From assembly GCA_039888615.1 (NCBI GenBank), contig JBDQQS010000016.1: a stretch of DNA of 64,000 nucleotides. One strand, written 5' to 3'. Positions 7,294 through 15,438 of this stretch are shown here, piece after piece (the first letter of the stretch is position 1; every line of letters starts with the position of its first letter). Made by a program: the position numbers and the translations under genes. This DNA is from Flavimaribacter sp039888615 (lineage in GTDB: Bacteria; Pseudomonadota; Alphaproteobacteria; Rhizobiales; Rhizobiaceae). The notes beneath the pieces are model-generated. The model was not told where the DNA came from, did no database searches, and saw nothing but the letters and a program-made list of their open reading frames with translations.

Positions 7294-10037
7294 TGTGTCG
7301 CCTCTTTGGCGCGGATGGCCGCCAGAACACGGTGCGGCAGCGCGGGAAGCCGCGTCAGCCGGGCGCCGCAGGCATGCCGGATTGCATTCAGTATGGCTGG
7401 CGCCGTCGGTATCAGCGCGTGTTCGCCGAGGCCTTTAGCTCCCGACGGTCCTTCCGGATCGGGCTTTTCGATGAAGATCGTCTCGATCTCCGGCATGTCG
7501 CCGATGGTGGGAATGAGGTAGTCGTGCAGATTTGCGGTGCGGCCAGGCAGATATTCTTCCATCAGGGCCATGCCGAGGCCTTGCGCGACGCCGCCCTCGA
7601 TCTGGCCTTCGGCGAGCATGGGGTTGATGACGCGGCCGAGATCGTGCGCCGCGACAACGCGTCGGACGTAGACGCGACCGAGCGCGGTGTCGACGTCCAC
7701 AACCGCCATCTGGGCGCCATAGCCGTAAACAGCGTAGGGTATGCCCTGTCCGTTCTCGTCGAGGCCAACCGTCGGCGGATCGTAGGTCTCCTCTGCCGAA
7801 AGGCAGTAGCCCAGGTCGTTCGGCTCCATCTCTGAGACCGCGATCAGCGTCGTTTGGTCATCGACAACGCGGATCACGCCGGAACCGGGATCGATCTCGA
7901 TCTGTGCGTCGCTCGCCCGGTTGCTGAAGCGCAATATCTTTTCGCGCAGAGCCGCCCCCGCCTTTTCAGCCGCCTTGCCGGTGACATAAGTCTGGCGCGA
8001 GGCGGACGTCTTGCCGCAGTCAGGCGTCAGCGCGGTGTCGGGGCCAATCAATTCGAACCGGTCGACCGGAACGCCGAGAGCGTCGGCACAGATCTGGGTG
8101 ATCACCGTATTGGAGCCCTGGCCGATGTCGGTCGCGCCCTGGTGCAGCTTCAGCCGCCCATCAGCCGTAATGCCCAGACGCACTGTCGACGGATTCGGAA
8201 GCCCGGTATTGCCACAGCCGTACCAGCAGGACGCCACGCCCACCCCCCGCTTCATCGTGGTCGAAGCGGCGTTGAAGCTTTCGCATTCCTCCAGCGCCTG
8301 TCTCCAGTGCGGGACGAGCGCGTCGAGACACTCGGCAATGCCGGCCCCCTTCATCTCCTGTCCGCAGACAGAATGGTCGCCATCCCGCAACGCATTGATT
8401 CGACGCAGCTCCAGACGGTCGAAACCGCCGGTCTCGGCGATGTCGTCGTAGAGCAGTTCCTGGATAAGCGCCGCTTGCGGCACGCCGAAACCGCGGAACG
8501 CCCCGCTCACCGGTCCGTGTGTGTGCACGGCCCTCGCCACGGCGTGGTAATTCGGCGTTCGATACGGGCCGGAAGCGTGCACCGGAACGCGCACCGCCAC
8601 GGTCGGTCCCCAGCTGGAATAGGCGCCGGTGTTGAAGTCGCCGTCGAAACGCATGGCCTGGACACGGCCGTCCGCGTCAGCGCCTATAGACGCCGTCATG
8701 ATCGAAGGATGGCGCTTTGTCGTCGAGGCCATGGATTCCTGCCGCGTGTAGACCATGCGGCACGGACGCCCGGTCTTGAGCGTCACAAGCCCGATCAGCG
8801 GCTGCAGGGAAACGTCGAGCTTTGATCCGAATCCGCCTCCGGCTGCGGCCGGAATGATGCGCAGCGCGCCGTCGGGCAAGCCCAGGACGCGGGAGGTGTC
8901 CTGCAGATCCATATGCGGCGCCTGGGTGCAGGCGCGGATCGTCAACACGTTGCCGTCCATCCAGGCCGAGCCCGCCTCAGGCTCGATATAGGCGTGTTCG
9001 ACATAGCCGGTCGAAAATTCGGCGCTGGCCGTGAAGGCGGCGCCAGACATCGCGGCGTCGGCATCGCCGGTCACGACCTTGCCGGCAATAAGGATATTGC
9101 CCTCGCGATCGGCATGAATTCGCGCAGCTGCGGCATCGCGCGCTGCCGCCGGTTCCATCAGCGGCGTTAGCGCTTCCCACTCAACGGGGAAGTCTGAAAG
9201 ATCGAGATTGCGGATGACTTCGGGCTCGCCTGCGACGATCGCCACCGCCTCGCCGGCAAATCGCGCGCAGGTTTCGGCAAGCGCGGGCTGGTCGGCGAAG
9301 GCCGGGATCACGCTGTAGCTGTTTTCACCGGGAATGTCGCTGGCAGTGAACACCGCCTCGACGCCGACCTTCCCGGACGTCCACGTATTGATGTCTCCGA
9401 ATCGGAAATGCGCATGATCGTGCGGCGATCGGATCGCACGCACCAGAAGACTGCCTGCGGGCCAGTCATCCGCGCCATATTTTTCTGTCCCAGCGACCTT
9501 GTCGTGACCGTCGAGCCGTTCCATCCGCGATCCGATGGCGGCCCCGGCGGAAGGCGCCGGCGTCTTTTCCTTCAGCGCATGAGCCTCGCAGACCGCGTCG
9601 ATTATCTTGCTGTATCCGGTGCAACGGCACAGCACTCCGCCCAGAGCATCCTCCACCTCTTTGCGGTCAGGCTCGGGGTGGTCTTCGAGGAGCGCGGTCG
9701 CCGCCATCAGCATGCCTGGCGTACAGATCCCGCACTGGGCGGCGCCATGGCGCAGAAACGATTCCTGCAGGGCTGACAGAGTTTCGGTCCGCAGCCCCTC
9801 GACGGTTCGCACCGACTTGCCGGTCATCTGCGCGACCGGGGTCAGACAGGAACAGATCGGTTCGTCTTCAACGAGCACCGTGCACGCGCCGCAGTCGCCG
9901 GCGTCGCAGCCGCTCTTCGTGCCGGGCAGGCCCAGTTCTTCGCGCAGAACCTCGCTCAGCCGCGTGGCCGGTGACGAATTCAGGGAACGATCCTCGCCAT
10001 TCACCGTCAGCCTGATTTGCGCGTGGTGAATGTTCAT
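7290..10037 (-). CDS. Molybdopterin hydroxylase, fused [2Fe-2S] and Mo subunits (nicotinate hydroxylase candidate)
   Basis: A 915-aa xanthine-oxidase-family protein. Residues 1-80 are a plant-type [2Fe-2S] domain (Cys44, 49, 52, 64); residues about 85-160 are the second [2Fe-2S] domain (Cys102, 105, 137, 139); the remainder is the two-part molybdopterin domain with GGGFGSK, GAFRGFG and near the C-terminus GAKGLGEHALIPTAPAI, which holds the catalytic Glu of the G-x-G-E motif. Only the FAD domain is missing, and it is encoded next door. Domain order resembles aldehyde oxidoreductase of about 907 aa. Such enzymes insert a water-derived oxygen next to a ring nitrogen. With the Hnr-like gene and pncA beside it, nicotinate to 6-hydroxynicotinate is the best guess. 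It overlaps both operon neighbours by 4 nt. Confidence 0.85.
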   Translation of the reverse strand: MNIHHAQIRLTVNGEDRSLNSSPATRLSEVLREELGLPGTKSGCDAGDCGACTVLVEDEPICSCLTPVAQMTGKSVRTVEGLRTETLSALQESFLRHGAAQCGICTPGMLMAATALLEDHPEPDRKEVEDALGGVLCRCTGYSKIIDAVCEAHALKEKTPAPSAGAAIGSRMERLDGHDKVAGTEKYGADDWPAGSLLVRAIRSPHDHAHFRFGDINTWTSGKVGVEAVFTASDIPGENSYSVIPAFADQPALAETCARFAGEAVAIVAGEPEVIRNLDLSDFPVEWEALTPLMEPAAARDAAAARIHADREGNILIAGKVVTGDADAAMSGAAFTASAEFSTGYVEHAYIEPEAGSAWMDGNVLTIRACTQAPHMDLQDTSRVLGLPDGALRIIPAAAGGGFGSKLDVSLQPLIGLVTLKTGRPCRMVYTRQESMASTTKRHPSIMTASIGADADGRVQAMRFDGDFNTGAYSSWGPTVAVRVPVHASGPYRTPNYHAVARAVHTHGPVSGAFRGFGVPQAALIQELLYDDIAETGGFDRLELRRINALRDGDHSVCGQEMKGAGIAECLDALVPHWRQALEECESFNAASTTMKRGVGVASCWYGCGNTGLPNPSTVRLGITADGRLKLHQGATDIGQGSNTVITQICADALGVPVDRFELIGPDTALTPDCGKTSASRQTYVTGKAAEKAGAALREKILRFSNRASDAQIEIDPGSGVIRVVDDQTTLIAVSEMEPNDLGYCLSAEETYDPPTVGLDENGQGIPYAVYGYGAQMAVVDVDTALGRVYVRRVVAAHDLGRVINPMLAEGQIEGGVAQGLGMALMEEYLPGRTANLHDYLIPTIGDMPEIETIFIEKPDPEGPSGAKGLGEHALIPTAPAILNAIRHACGARLTRLPALPHRVLAAIRAKEATQ

Positions 10038-10903
10038 GCAGCCACCTCCCTTCCCGGCGTTGTGATCGCCGCGATTGCCCTTCGCACCAGTTCGGCTGCC
10101 GAATGGCTGCGATAGGCGGCGTCGGCCCGCACGTCATCGATCGGCGACAGGGTTTCGGCGACCAACGCATCGGTGGCGAGAGACGCCAGAGCTGCATCAA
10201 CCGACGTTCCTCTCAGTCGCGATTCCACGGCGTCGAGACGCCGCGCCACAGGGCTGCAAGCGCCGACGGCGATCGCAGCGTCAGAGACCATGCCGGATTC
10301 GATGACAAGTCGCGCCGAGACCATGGCGATCGAGATTACTAGGTATTTGCGGGCGCCCAGCTTGAGGAAGGTTGAGACCCCGCGGGCCGCAGTCTTCGGA
10401 ACGACGATAGCGCTGACAATTTCGTCCGGCCGGAGCGCGGTCCGTCGCGGTCCCAGTATAAATGCGTCGAGCGGCAGGGGACGCACACCTTCAACGGATG
10501 CGAGCTCCACCGACGCGTCGAGGCCGAGAAGGCAGGGCGCGCCGTCTGCGGCGGGCGAGGCGTTGCAGAGGTTTCCGGCAATCGTCGCCGCGTTCTGTAT
10601 CTGTACAGAGCCTACTTCGCGGGCGGCCAGTTTCAGCGCATCGAATGCAGGCGGCAGGGGATGACGGATGATATCTGTCCAGGTCGTGGCGGCGCCGATG
10701 CGCCAGGCGTCCGGCTGTTCCGCAATACCGCGCATTTCATTGATCCCGGTAAGATCAAGCACGGGACCGGAAAGACCTGAATTCGGCGTCGCCGCAAGAA
10801 GATCGGTGCATCCGGCCGCAATCGTTCGGGCCTGGCCGACATGGGATGCAAGCCAGGAAAGGGCGTCTTCGGTTGTGTCCGGCCGGTAATAGTCCAAAGC
10901 CAT
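10034..10903 (-). CDS. FAD-binding subunit of molybdopterin hydroxylase
   Basis: A 289-aa CoxM/XdhB-like flavoprotein, first gene of the operon. The start MALDYYRPDT at 10903 has GGAGA just upstream; the longer frame (MYTNEF...) runs through the operator and is not used. FAD motifs are present: IAAGCTDLL (about residues 32-40) and TIAGNLCNASPAADGAPCLL (about 100-119), followed by the CO-dehydrogenase flavoprotein C-terminal domain. It passes electrons from the Fe-S clusters of the large subunit to an acceptor. Transcription starts in the 121-bp region shared with marR, which contains a TTTGTATACAAA-type palindrome. Confidence 0.9.
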   Translation of the reverse strand: MALDYYRPDTTEDALSWLASHVGQARTIAAGCTDLLAATPNSGLSGPVLDLTGINEMRGIAEQPDAWRIGAATTWTDIIRHPLPPAFDALKLAAREVGSVQIQNAATIAGNLCNASPAADGAPCLLGLDASVELASVEGVRPLPLDAFILGPRRTALRPDEIVSAIVVPKTAARGVSTFLKLGARKYLVISIAMVSARLVIESGMVSDAAIAVGACSPVARRLDAVESRLRGTSVDAALASLATDALVAETLSPIDDVRADAAYRSHSAAELVRRAIAAITTPGREVAA

Positions 10904-10927
10904 TTTCTCCGATCGGCTGCGACAAAA

Positions 10928-10947
10928 TTCATTAGTATACAAATAGA
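10928..10947. promoter_or_regulatory. Operator between hydroxylase operon and marR-pncA
   Basis: TTCATTAGTATACAAATAGA, centred on the palindrome ATTaGTATACaAAT (one mismatched pair). On the minus strand it reads ATTTGTATACTAATGAATTTT, nearly identical to the site in front of hyuA, which reads ATTTGTATACGAATGAATTTT-like. It lies 25 bp from the FAD-subunit start and 78 bp from the marR start, so one site could control both directions. Inferred regulator: the adjacent NicR-like MarR protein. Confidence 0.65.
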
Positions 10948-11024
10948 TTTTGCGCCCACCGCCTTATAGTGTCAATATGGAGCGGACACGCTCGGCGAAT
11001 ACAGACAAATGCGAACGGGGCGAT

Positions 11025-11462
11025 ATGAGCGACACACAACAAAATACCCTCCAGCAGGATTATATTCTGGATGAACAGGTAGGATTCATCCTTCGGCGAG
11101 CAAGCCAACGCCATCTGGGCATATTCGCCTCCCGCATTCCCGAACTTACGCCGACGCAATTTGCCGCGCTCGCCAAGCTGTGCGAACTGGGCGCCGCCTC
11201 ACAAAACGAGCTTGGTCGTCGCACGGCCATGGATGCGGCGACGATAAAAGGCGTGATCGACCGGCTGCGCCGGCGCGGACTTGTCGCAACGGTCAAGGAC
11301 GCCAATGATCAGCGGCGGCTTTTCGTCAAGGCGACTGCGGCGGGCGAGGAATTGTTCGCCAACTGTGTGGAACAGGCCCGAAAGATCACGGATGAAACAC
11401 TGGCGCCGCTCAGCGAAAAGGAGCGGTTGATGTTTCTTCAGCTTCTGTCAAAACTGCAGTGA
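11025..11462 (+). CDS. MarR-family regulator, NicR/BpsR-like
   Basis: A 145-aa winged-helix repressor. The start MSDTQQNTLQQDYILDEQ at 11025 has ACGGGG upstream; longer in-frame starts lack a ribosome binding site. Residues about 15-50 (DEQVGFILRRASQRHLGIF) form the dimerisation helix; the DNA-binding part is TPTQFAALAKLCELGAASQNELGRRTAMDAATIKGVIDRLRRRGLV with the wing DANDQRRL. The pattern resembles NicR of Pseudomonas and BpsR of Bordetella, MarR proteins that sense 6-hydroxynicotinate. It is coupled to pncA and divergent from the hydroxylase operon. It probably represses both and also the other units with similar palindromes. The effector assignment is inference. Confidence 0.85.
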   Translation: MSDTQQNTLQQDYILDEQVGFILRRASQRHLGIFASRIPELTPTQFAALAKLCELGAASQNELGRRTAMDAATIKGVIDRLRRRGLVATVKDANDQRRLFVKATAAGEELFANCVEQARKITDETLAPLSEKERLMFLQLLSKLQ

Positions 11463-11476
11463 CAGGCACGGAAGCT

Positions 11477-12103
11477 ATGACCCTCATGATAGACGACACA
11501 TCCGCACTTTTGATTATTGACGTCCAGAAGGACTTCTGTCCCGGCGGCGCACTGGCGGTTGAACAGGGACACGAGGTCGCGGCGGTAATAAACGGCATAC
11601 AGGACCGGTTTCCGCTCCGTGTGCTGACGCAGGACTGGCACCCGGCCGACCACATGTCCTTTGCCGACAATCAGGGCGCCGAACCGTTCAGTGTGACCGA
11701 GGCTCATTATGGCGAACAGGTGATGTGGCCGCGCCACTGCGTCCAGGGCAGCGAAGGCGCGGCGTTCCACGAGGATCTCGACACCGACAGGGCCGACCTC
11801 GTCATCCGGAAGGGCATGCGGCCCGAGATCGACAGTTATTCCGCCTTCTTCGAGAATGACCGGACAACGCGTACGGGCCTGTGCGGTTACCTGAAGGACA
11901 GGGCAATAGAGACGGTCTACGTCACGGGGCTCGCAACCGATTTCTGCGTCTACTATTCGGCGATTGACGCGATCAAGGAAGGCTTCTCCGTCGTCCTCGT
12001 CACGGACGCCTGTCGCCATATCGATCTGGATGGCTCGCTGGCGGCGGCGATGGCGGACATGAAGGAAAAGGGCGTCAAATTCGTCACGAGCGACGAACTC
12101 TAG
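11477..12103 (+). CDS. pncA: Nicotinamidase
   Basis: A 208-aa cysteine hydrolase of the isochorismatase fold. It converts nicotinamide to nicotinate. All key residues are seen: catalytic triad Asp15 (LIIDVQKDF), Lys112 (VIRKGM) and Cys157 (GLATDFCVYY); metal ligands Asp53, His55 and His59 in TQDWHPADH; the cis-peptide loop GLATDFC. ATG 11477 with GGAAG upstream is chosen; a GTG at 11459 overlapping the marR stop is the alternative. Cotranscribed with marR. Its stop codon shares a CTAG palindrome with the stop of the convergent livF. Placement inside the cluster suggests catabolic use of nicotinamide rather than only NAD salvage. Confidence 0.9.
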   Translation: MTLMIDDTSALLIIDVQKDFCPGGALAVEQGHEVAAVINGIQDRFPLRVLTQDWHPADHMSFADNQGAEPFSVTEAHYGEQVMWPRHCVQGSEGAAFHEDLDTDRADLVIRKGMRPEIDSYSAFFENDRTTRTGLCGYLKDRAIETVYVTGLATDFCVYYSAIDAIKEGFSVVLVTDACRHIDLDGSLAAAMADMKEKGVKFVTSDEL

Positions 12104-12795
12104 ACACCCACGTAACGCGTCAGCAGCGAATGGTCGCCGGCGAGGACCTTCGCGTCCACGGTATCCTGAATACGGCCATTCTCGATGAAGACGACCCGAT
12201 CTGCAATCTCGATCACCGCGTCCACGCGCTGCTCGACGAGGACGATCGCCACGCCGTCCTTCTTCTTTTGCACGACCACATTGCGGATCAGTTCGATCAT
12301 GGAAGGCTGCAGGCCTTCGGTGGGTTCGTCGAGCAGCAGCACCTTCGGTTCGAGACAGAGCGCCCGCGCGGTCGCAAGCATCTGCTGTTCGCCGCCTGAA
12401 AGCGTTTCGGCCCTTTGCGCGAGCCGCTCGCGCAGGCGGGGAAACAGATCAAGCACCGCTTCCCGAGTCTGTTTCGAGGAGCCACGGGTCAGCAGCCCGA
12501 TCTCGATATTTTCGGCGACCGTGAGTTCCGAAAACAACCGTCGTCCCTGCGGAATATAGCCGATGCCGCGCTTCGGGACCTCGTGCGCGGGCAACCGGCT
12601 GAAGTCCTCGCCGTCGAGCACGACGGAACCCTCAGACAGCGGCAGCAGCCCCATGATCGCCTGCATGGTCGTTGTCTTGCCGGCGCCATTGCGGCCGAGC
12701 AGACAAACGATCTCGCCGGCTTCGGCGTGAAAGGATACGTCTCGCAGGATCCGGGCGGCTCCGTAGCCGGCGTTGACGCTTTTGAGTTCCAGCAT
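12100..12795 (-). CDS. livF: Branched-chain-type ABC transporter ATPase LivF
   Basis: A 231-aa ATPase with Walker A GRNGAGKTTTMQ, signature LSGGEQQML, Walker B VLLLDEPTEGL and the LivF-type ending. Last gene of the livJHMGF set. It overlaps livG by 1 nt. Together with LivG it powers import through LivH/LivM. Substrate cannot be read from the ATPase; the genomic context points to nicotinate or a related compound. Confidence 0.9.
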   Translation of the reverse strand: MLELKSVNAGYGAARILRDVSFHAEAGEIVCLLGRNGAGKTTTMQAIMGLLPLSEGSVVLDGEDFSRLPAHEVPKRGIGYIPQGRRLFSELTVAENIEIGLLTRGSSKQTREAVLDLFPRLRERLAQRAETLSGGEQQMLATARALCLEPKVLLLDEPTEGLQPSMIELIRNVVVQKKKDGVAIVLVEQRVDAVIEIADRVVFIENGRIQDTVDAKVLAGDHSLLTRYVGV

Positions 12796-13517
12796 CAGCC
12801 CGTCCCCAGATAGGCCGCCTGAACGGCCTTGTTCTGCCGGATCTCTTCGGGCTGACCTTCCGCAAGCACCTCGCCGAAGTTCAGCACCGTGATGGCGTCG
12901 GCGATTTCCATCACTACATCCATGTTGTGCTCGATCAGCAGAATCGTCGCCTCCGCGTTCAGTTCGCGCACCAGCGCATTGAACTGGCGGATCTCGCTGT
13001 CGGCGAGCCCCTGCGTCGGTTCGTCGAGGATCAGCAGCTTCGGATGCTGGGCAATGCCCATGGCGATTTCGAGAAGCCGCTGGTGTCCATAACTCAAATC
13101 CTCGGCCGGCTGGTCGGTGCGTTCCGTCAGGCCGACGCGTTCGAGCGCGCTCGCCACTTCCCGGTCAACGTTTGCCCGGTCGGCGCCGATACGGCGTCGC
13201 GCCGCAAGGGCGACGTTCTCGTAGAGGCTGAGGCGCGCGAAGACCGAAGTGATCTGAAACGTATAGGCCATGCCGAGCGCAATCCGCTGGTGAGCGGGAA
13301 GATGGCTGATGTCCCGGTCCATGAAGCGCACGCTGCCGGACGACGCGGCGATGCGTCCGCACAGCAGTCCGACGAAGGTGGATTTGCCCGCGCCGTTCGG
13401 CCCGATCAGCGCCCGGATCTGCCCCGCCGGCAATTCGAAATCCACGTTTTCCACGGCGCGGATACCGCCGAAGGATCGCGACAGGCCTTTCGTTGAAAGC
13501 AGGTTTACGGAAGCCAT
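12795..13517 (-). CDS. livG: Branched-chain-type ABC transporter ATPase LivG
   Basis: A 240-aa ATPase with Walker A GPNGAGKSTFVG, signature LSYGHQRLLEIA (the Gly-His variant common in LivG), Walker B KLLILDEPTQGL and the H-loop LLIEHNMDVV. The start MASVNLLS at 13517 lies inside the end of livM (13-nt overlap); a much longer upstream frame is a livM shadow. Length is typical for LivG, including the C-terminal extension QAAYLGTG. Confidence 0.9.
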   Translation of the reverse strand: MASVNLLSTKGLSRSFGGIRAVENVDFELPAGQIRALIGPNGAGKSTFVGLLCGRIAASSGSVRFMDRDISHLPAHQRIALGMAYTFQITSVFARLSLYENVALAARRRIGADRANVDREVASALERVGLTERTDQPAEDLSYGHQRLLEIAMGIAQHPKLLILDEPTQGLADSEIRQFNALVRELNAEATILLIEHNMDVVMEIADAITVLNFGEVLAEGQPEEIRQNKAVQAAYLGTG

Positions 13518-14449
13518 GGCAGGAGCCTCCGTTTCACTTCGCCCGCCAGCCCCTGCGGCGCGAACAAGGTCAAAAGCACGAGCACCACGCCGGCGACTAC
13601 CATATAGGCGCTGGTCAGACCGCTGGAGAAGTCGATCAGGTAGAACATGAACAGCGTGCCGATGAACGGTCCGATCACGGTGCCGGCGCCGCCGAGAAGC
13701 ACCCAAAGCAGCGGCAGGATCGAATATTGCACGGTCGCGAAGGTCGCACCGACATAGCCGAAGAGCAGGCCGTAGACGGCGCCGGCCGTGCCCGACAGGG
13801 TGCCCGAAATGATGACGGCGATCAGCTTGTGCCGGAAGACGTCGTAGCCCAGCATGCGCGCCCGTTCCTCGTTTTCGCGGATTGCGACGAGCACGCGGCC
13901 GAACGACGAATGGACGAGCCTGAGCGTCAGCAGCAGGCAGACCGCCAGCACCAGGAAGGCGGCGAAATAGCGCACGGTCGGATCGGTAAGATCGAGACCG
14001 GCGATCGTCCTGAATACCGGCTGGATGACGAAACCCTCGTCGCCGCGCGTATAGGTTCCGAAATAGAGGATCGCCAGGTAACCGGCTTGGGCCAGCATCA
14101 GCGTAACAATCATGAAGGCGACGCCGGTTGTCCTCAGCGCCACCGCGCCGACCACCGCCGACAGTACTAAGGCGGATAGGATGCCGACGGCGATAGCGGC
14201 AAGGGCCGATACTCCCAGATGCTGCATGGCGAGTCCCATGCCGTACATGCCGGCCGAGAAGAACAGCGCGTGGCCCAGGCTCAGAAGACCGACATAGCCG
14301 AACAGCACGTTGTAGCCCATGGCGAAGACGGCGAGCACCATGATCCGCGACAGGTTGCCGTGATGGAAGGGAGAGACGACAAACTGGACGATCACCAGCA
14401 ACGCAAGCAGGCCCAGATGCAGGGCGAGTGATTTCGTATCGGGTCTCAT
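13505..14449 (-). CDS. livM: Branched-chain-type ABC transporter permease LivM
   Basis: A 314-aa permease with about nine to ten membrane helices. Characteristic LivM features: YVGLLSLGHALFFSAGMYGMG near the N-terminus and the EAA-like loop VAIRENEERARMLGYDVFRHKL. The start overlaps the livH stop by 4 nt, so it is translationally coupled. Forms the heterodimeric channel with LivH. Confidence 0.9.
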   Translation of the reverse strand: MRPDTKSLALHLGLLALLVIVQFVVSPFHHGNLSRIMVLAVFAMGYNVLFGYVGLLSLGHALFFSAGMYGMGLAMQHLGVSALAAIAVGILSALVLSAVVGAVALRTTGVAFMIVTLMLAQAGYLAILYFGTYTRGDEGFVIQPVFRTIAGLDLTDPTVRYFAAFLVLAVCLLLTLRLVHSSFGRVLVAIRENEERARMLGYDVFRHKLIAVIISGTLSGTAGAVYGLLFGYVGATFATVQYSILPLLWVLLGGAGTVIGPFIGTLFMFYLIDFSSGLTSAYMVVAGVVLVLLTLFAPQGLAGEVKRRLLPWLP

Positions 14450-15372
14450 GCCGCGCGCTTGCCGAACAGGCCCTGCGGGCGGAAGATCAGAATGAAGGCG
14501 ACAAGCAGCGTTGACAGGATCTTGGCCAGCGTCGGCGAAAAGAACATCGAGATGACGCCGTCGCTCATGCCGATCAGAACGGCTGCGACCACTGTTCCGG
14601 ACAGCGACCCGAGGCCGCCGATAATCACGACGATAAACGAAAGAAGCAGCGGGTCGCCGCCCATTAGGTAATGCGCCTGCTGGATCGGCACGATCAGCAC
14701 TGCGCCGAGGGCAGCCAGTCCGGCGCCGAAACCAAAAACGGACACATAGACACGTTCGACATTAATGCCGAAGGCCTGCGCCATCTGCCGATCGAGCTGG
14801 GTCGCGCGCATATAAAGCCCGAGCTTCGTTCTCGACATCAGCGCCCATACGGCGAGAAGGATGGCGATCGCGGCGGCGATGACGAACAGCTTGTAGGATG
14901 TGGTGCCGAGCCCCCAGGGCCAGATGATTTCGAAGCCGTTCTCGCCGAACTCGAACCAGGGCAGCGCCAGGCGCTGGTTGAAGGGCGGCTGCACCGGGCG
15001 GGCCTCCGGTCCGAAGGTCATCAATGTAACCTGCTGGATGATGTAGAGCAGGCCGATCGTGGCGACGATGGTGCGTTCCGGATCATATTCGACCCGTTTC
15101 AGCACGATCATGTCGGCGGCGGAGGCGATCAGGCCGACAAGTATCGGCGCAAGAATGAGGGCGAGCACGAAGCCGATCGCCGGATGGCCGACCGCCCAGG
15201 AGGCGACCCACCAGGCAAACACGGCGCCGAGCATGAAGAACTCGCCATGGGCGACATTGACCACCCGCATGACGCCGAACACGATGCTGAGGCCGACGGC
15301 GGTCAGCGCCAGAACGGCGGCCATGACGGCGCCTTCCAGACTGGCGAGAAGGAGATAGGGCCCGAAATCCAT
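14446..15372 (-). CDS. livH: Branched-chain-type ABC transporter permease LivH
   Basis: A 308-aa permease with about eight to nine membrane helices. LivH hallmarks: VFGVMRVVNVAHGEFFMLGA, the cytoplasmic loop TKLGLYMRATQLDRQMAQAFGI and GGLGSLSGTVVAAVLIG. First of the coupled HMGF genes, separated from livJ by 66 bp that contain a strong hairpin, which probably lowers expression of the membrane genes relative to the binding protein. Confidence 0.9.
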   Translation of the reverse strand: MDFGPYLLLASLEGAVMAAVLALTAVGLSIVFGVMRVVNVAHGEFFMLGAVFAWWVASWAVGHPAIGFVLALILAPILVGLIASAADMIVLKRVEYDPERTIVATIGLLYIIQQVTLMTFGPEARPVQPPFNQRLALPWFEFGENGFEIIWPWGLGTTSYKLFVIAAAIAILLAVWALMSRTKLGLYMRATQLDRQMAQAFGINVERVYVSVFGFGAGLAALGAVLIVPIQQAHYLMGGDPLLLSFIVVIIGGLGSLSGTVVAAVLIGMSDGVISMFFSPTLAKILSTLLVAFILIFRPQGLFGKRAA

Positions 15373-15403
15373 ATATTGTCTGTTGAATATGCGGTTATGA
15401 AAT

Positions 15404-15431
15404 GGCCCGGACCGCGGCGGCGGTCCGGGCC
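15404..15431 (-). terminator. Strong hairpin between livJ and livH (attenuator)
   Basis: A perfect 12-bp stem (GGCCCGGACCGC / GCGGTCCGGGCC) with a 4-nt loop, immediately downstream of the livJ stop. It has no long T-run, so partial termination or 3' mRNA stabilisation is likelier than full termination, as is usual between binding-protein and permease genes. Confidence 0.75.
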
Positions 15432-15438
15432 GTCATGA

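Noticed and set aside
5782..7521. A plus-strand open frame of about 580 codons
   Set aside because: Antisense to the Hnr-like gene; no domain, no ribosome binding site, shadow-like composition.
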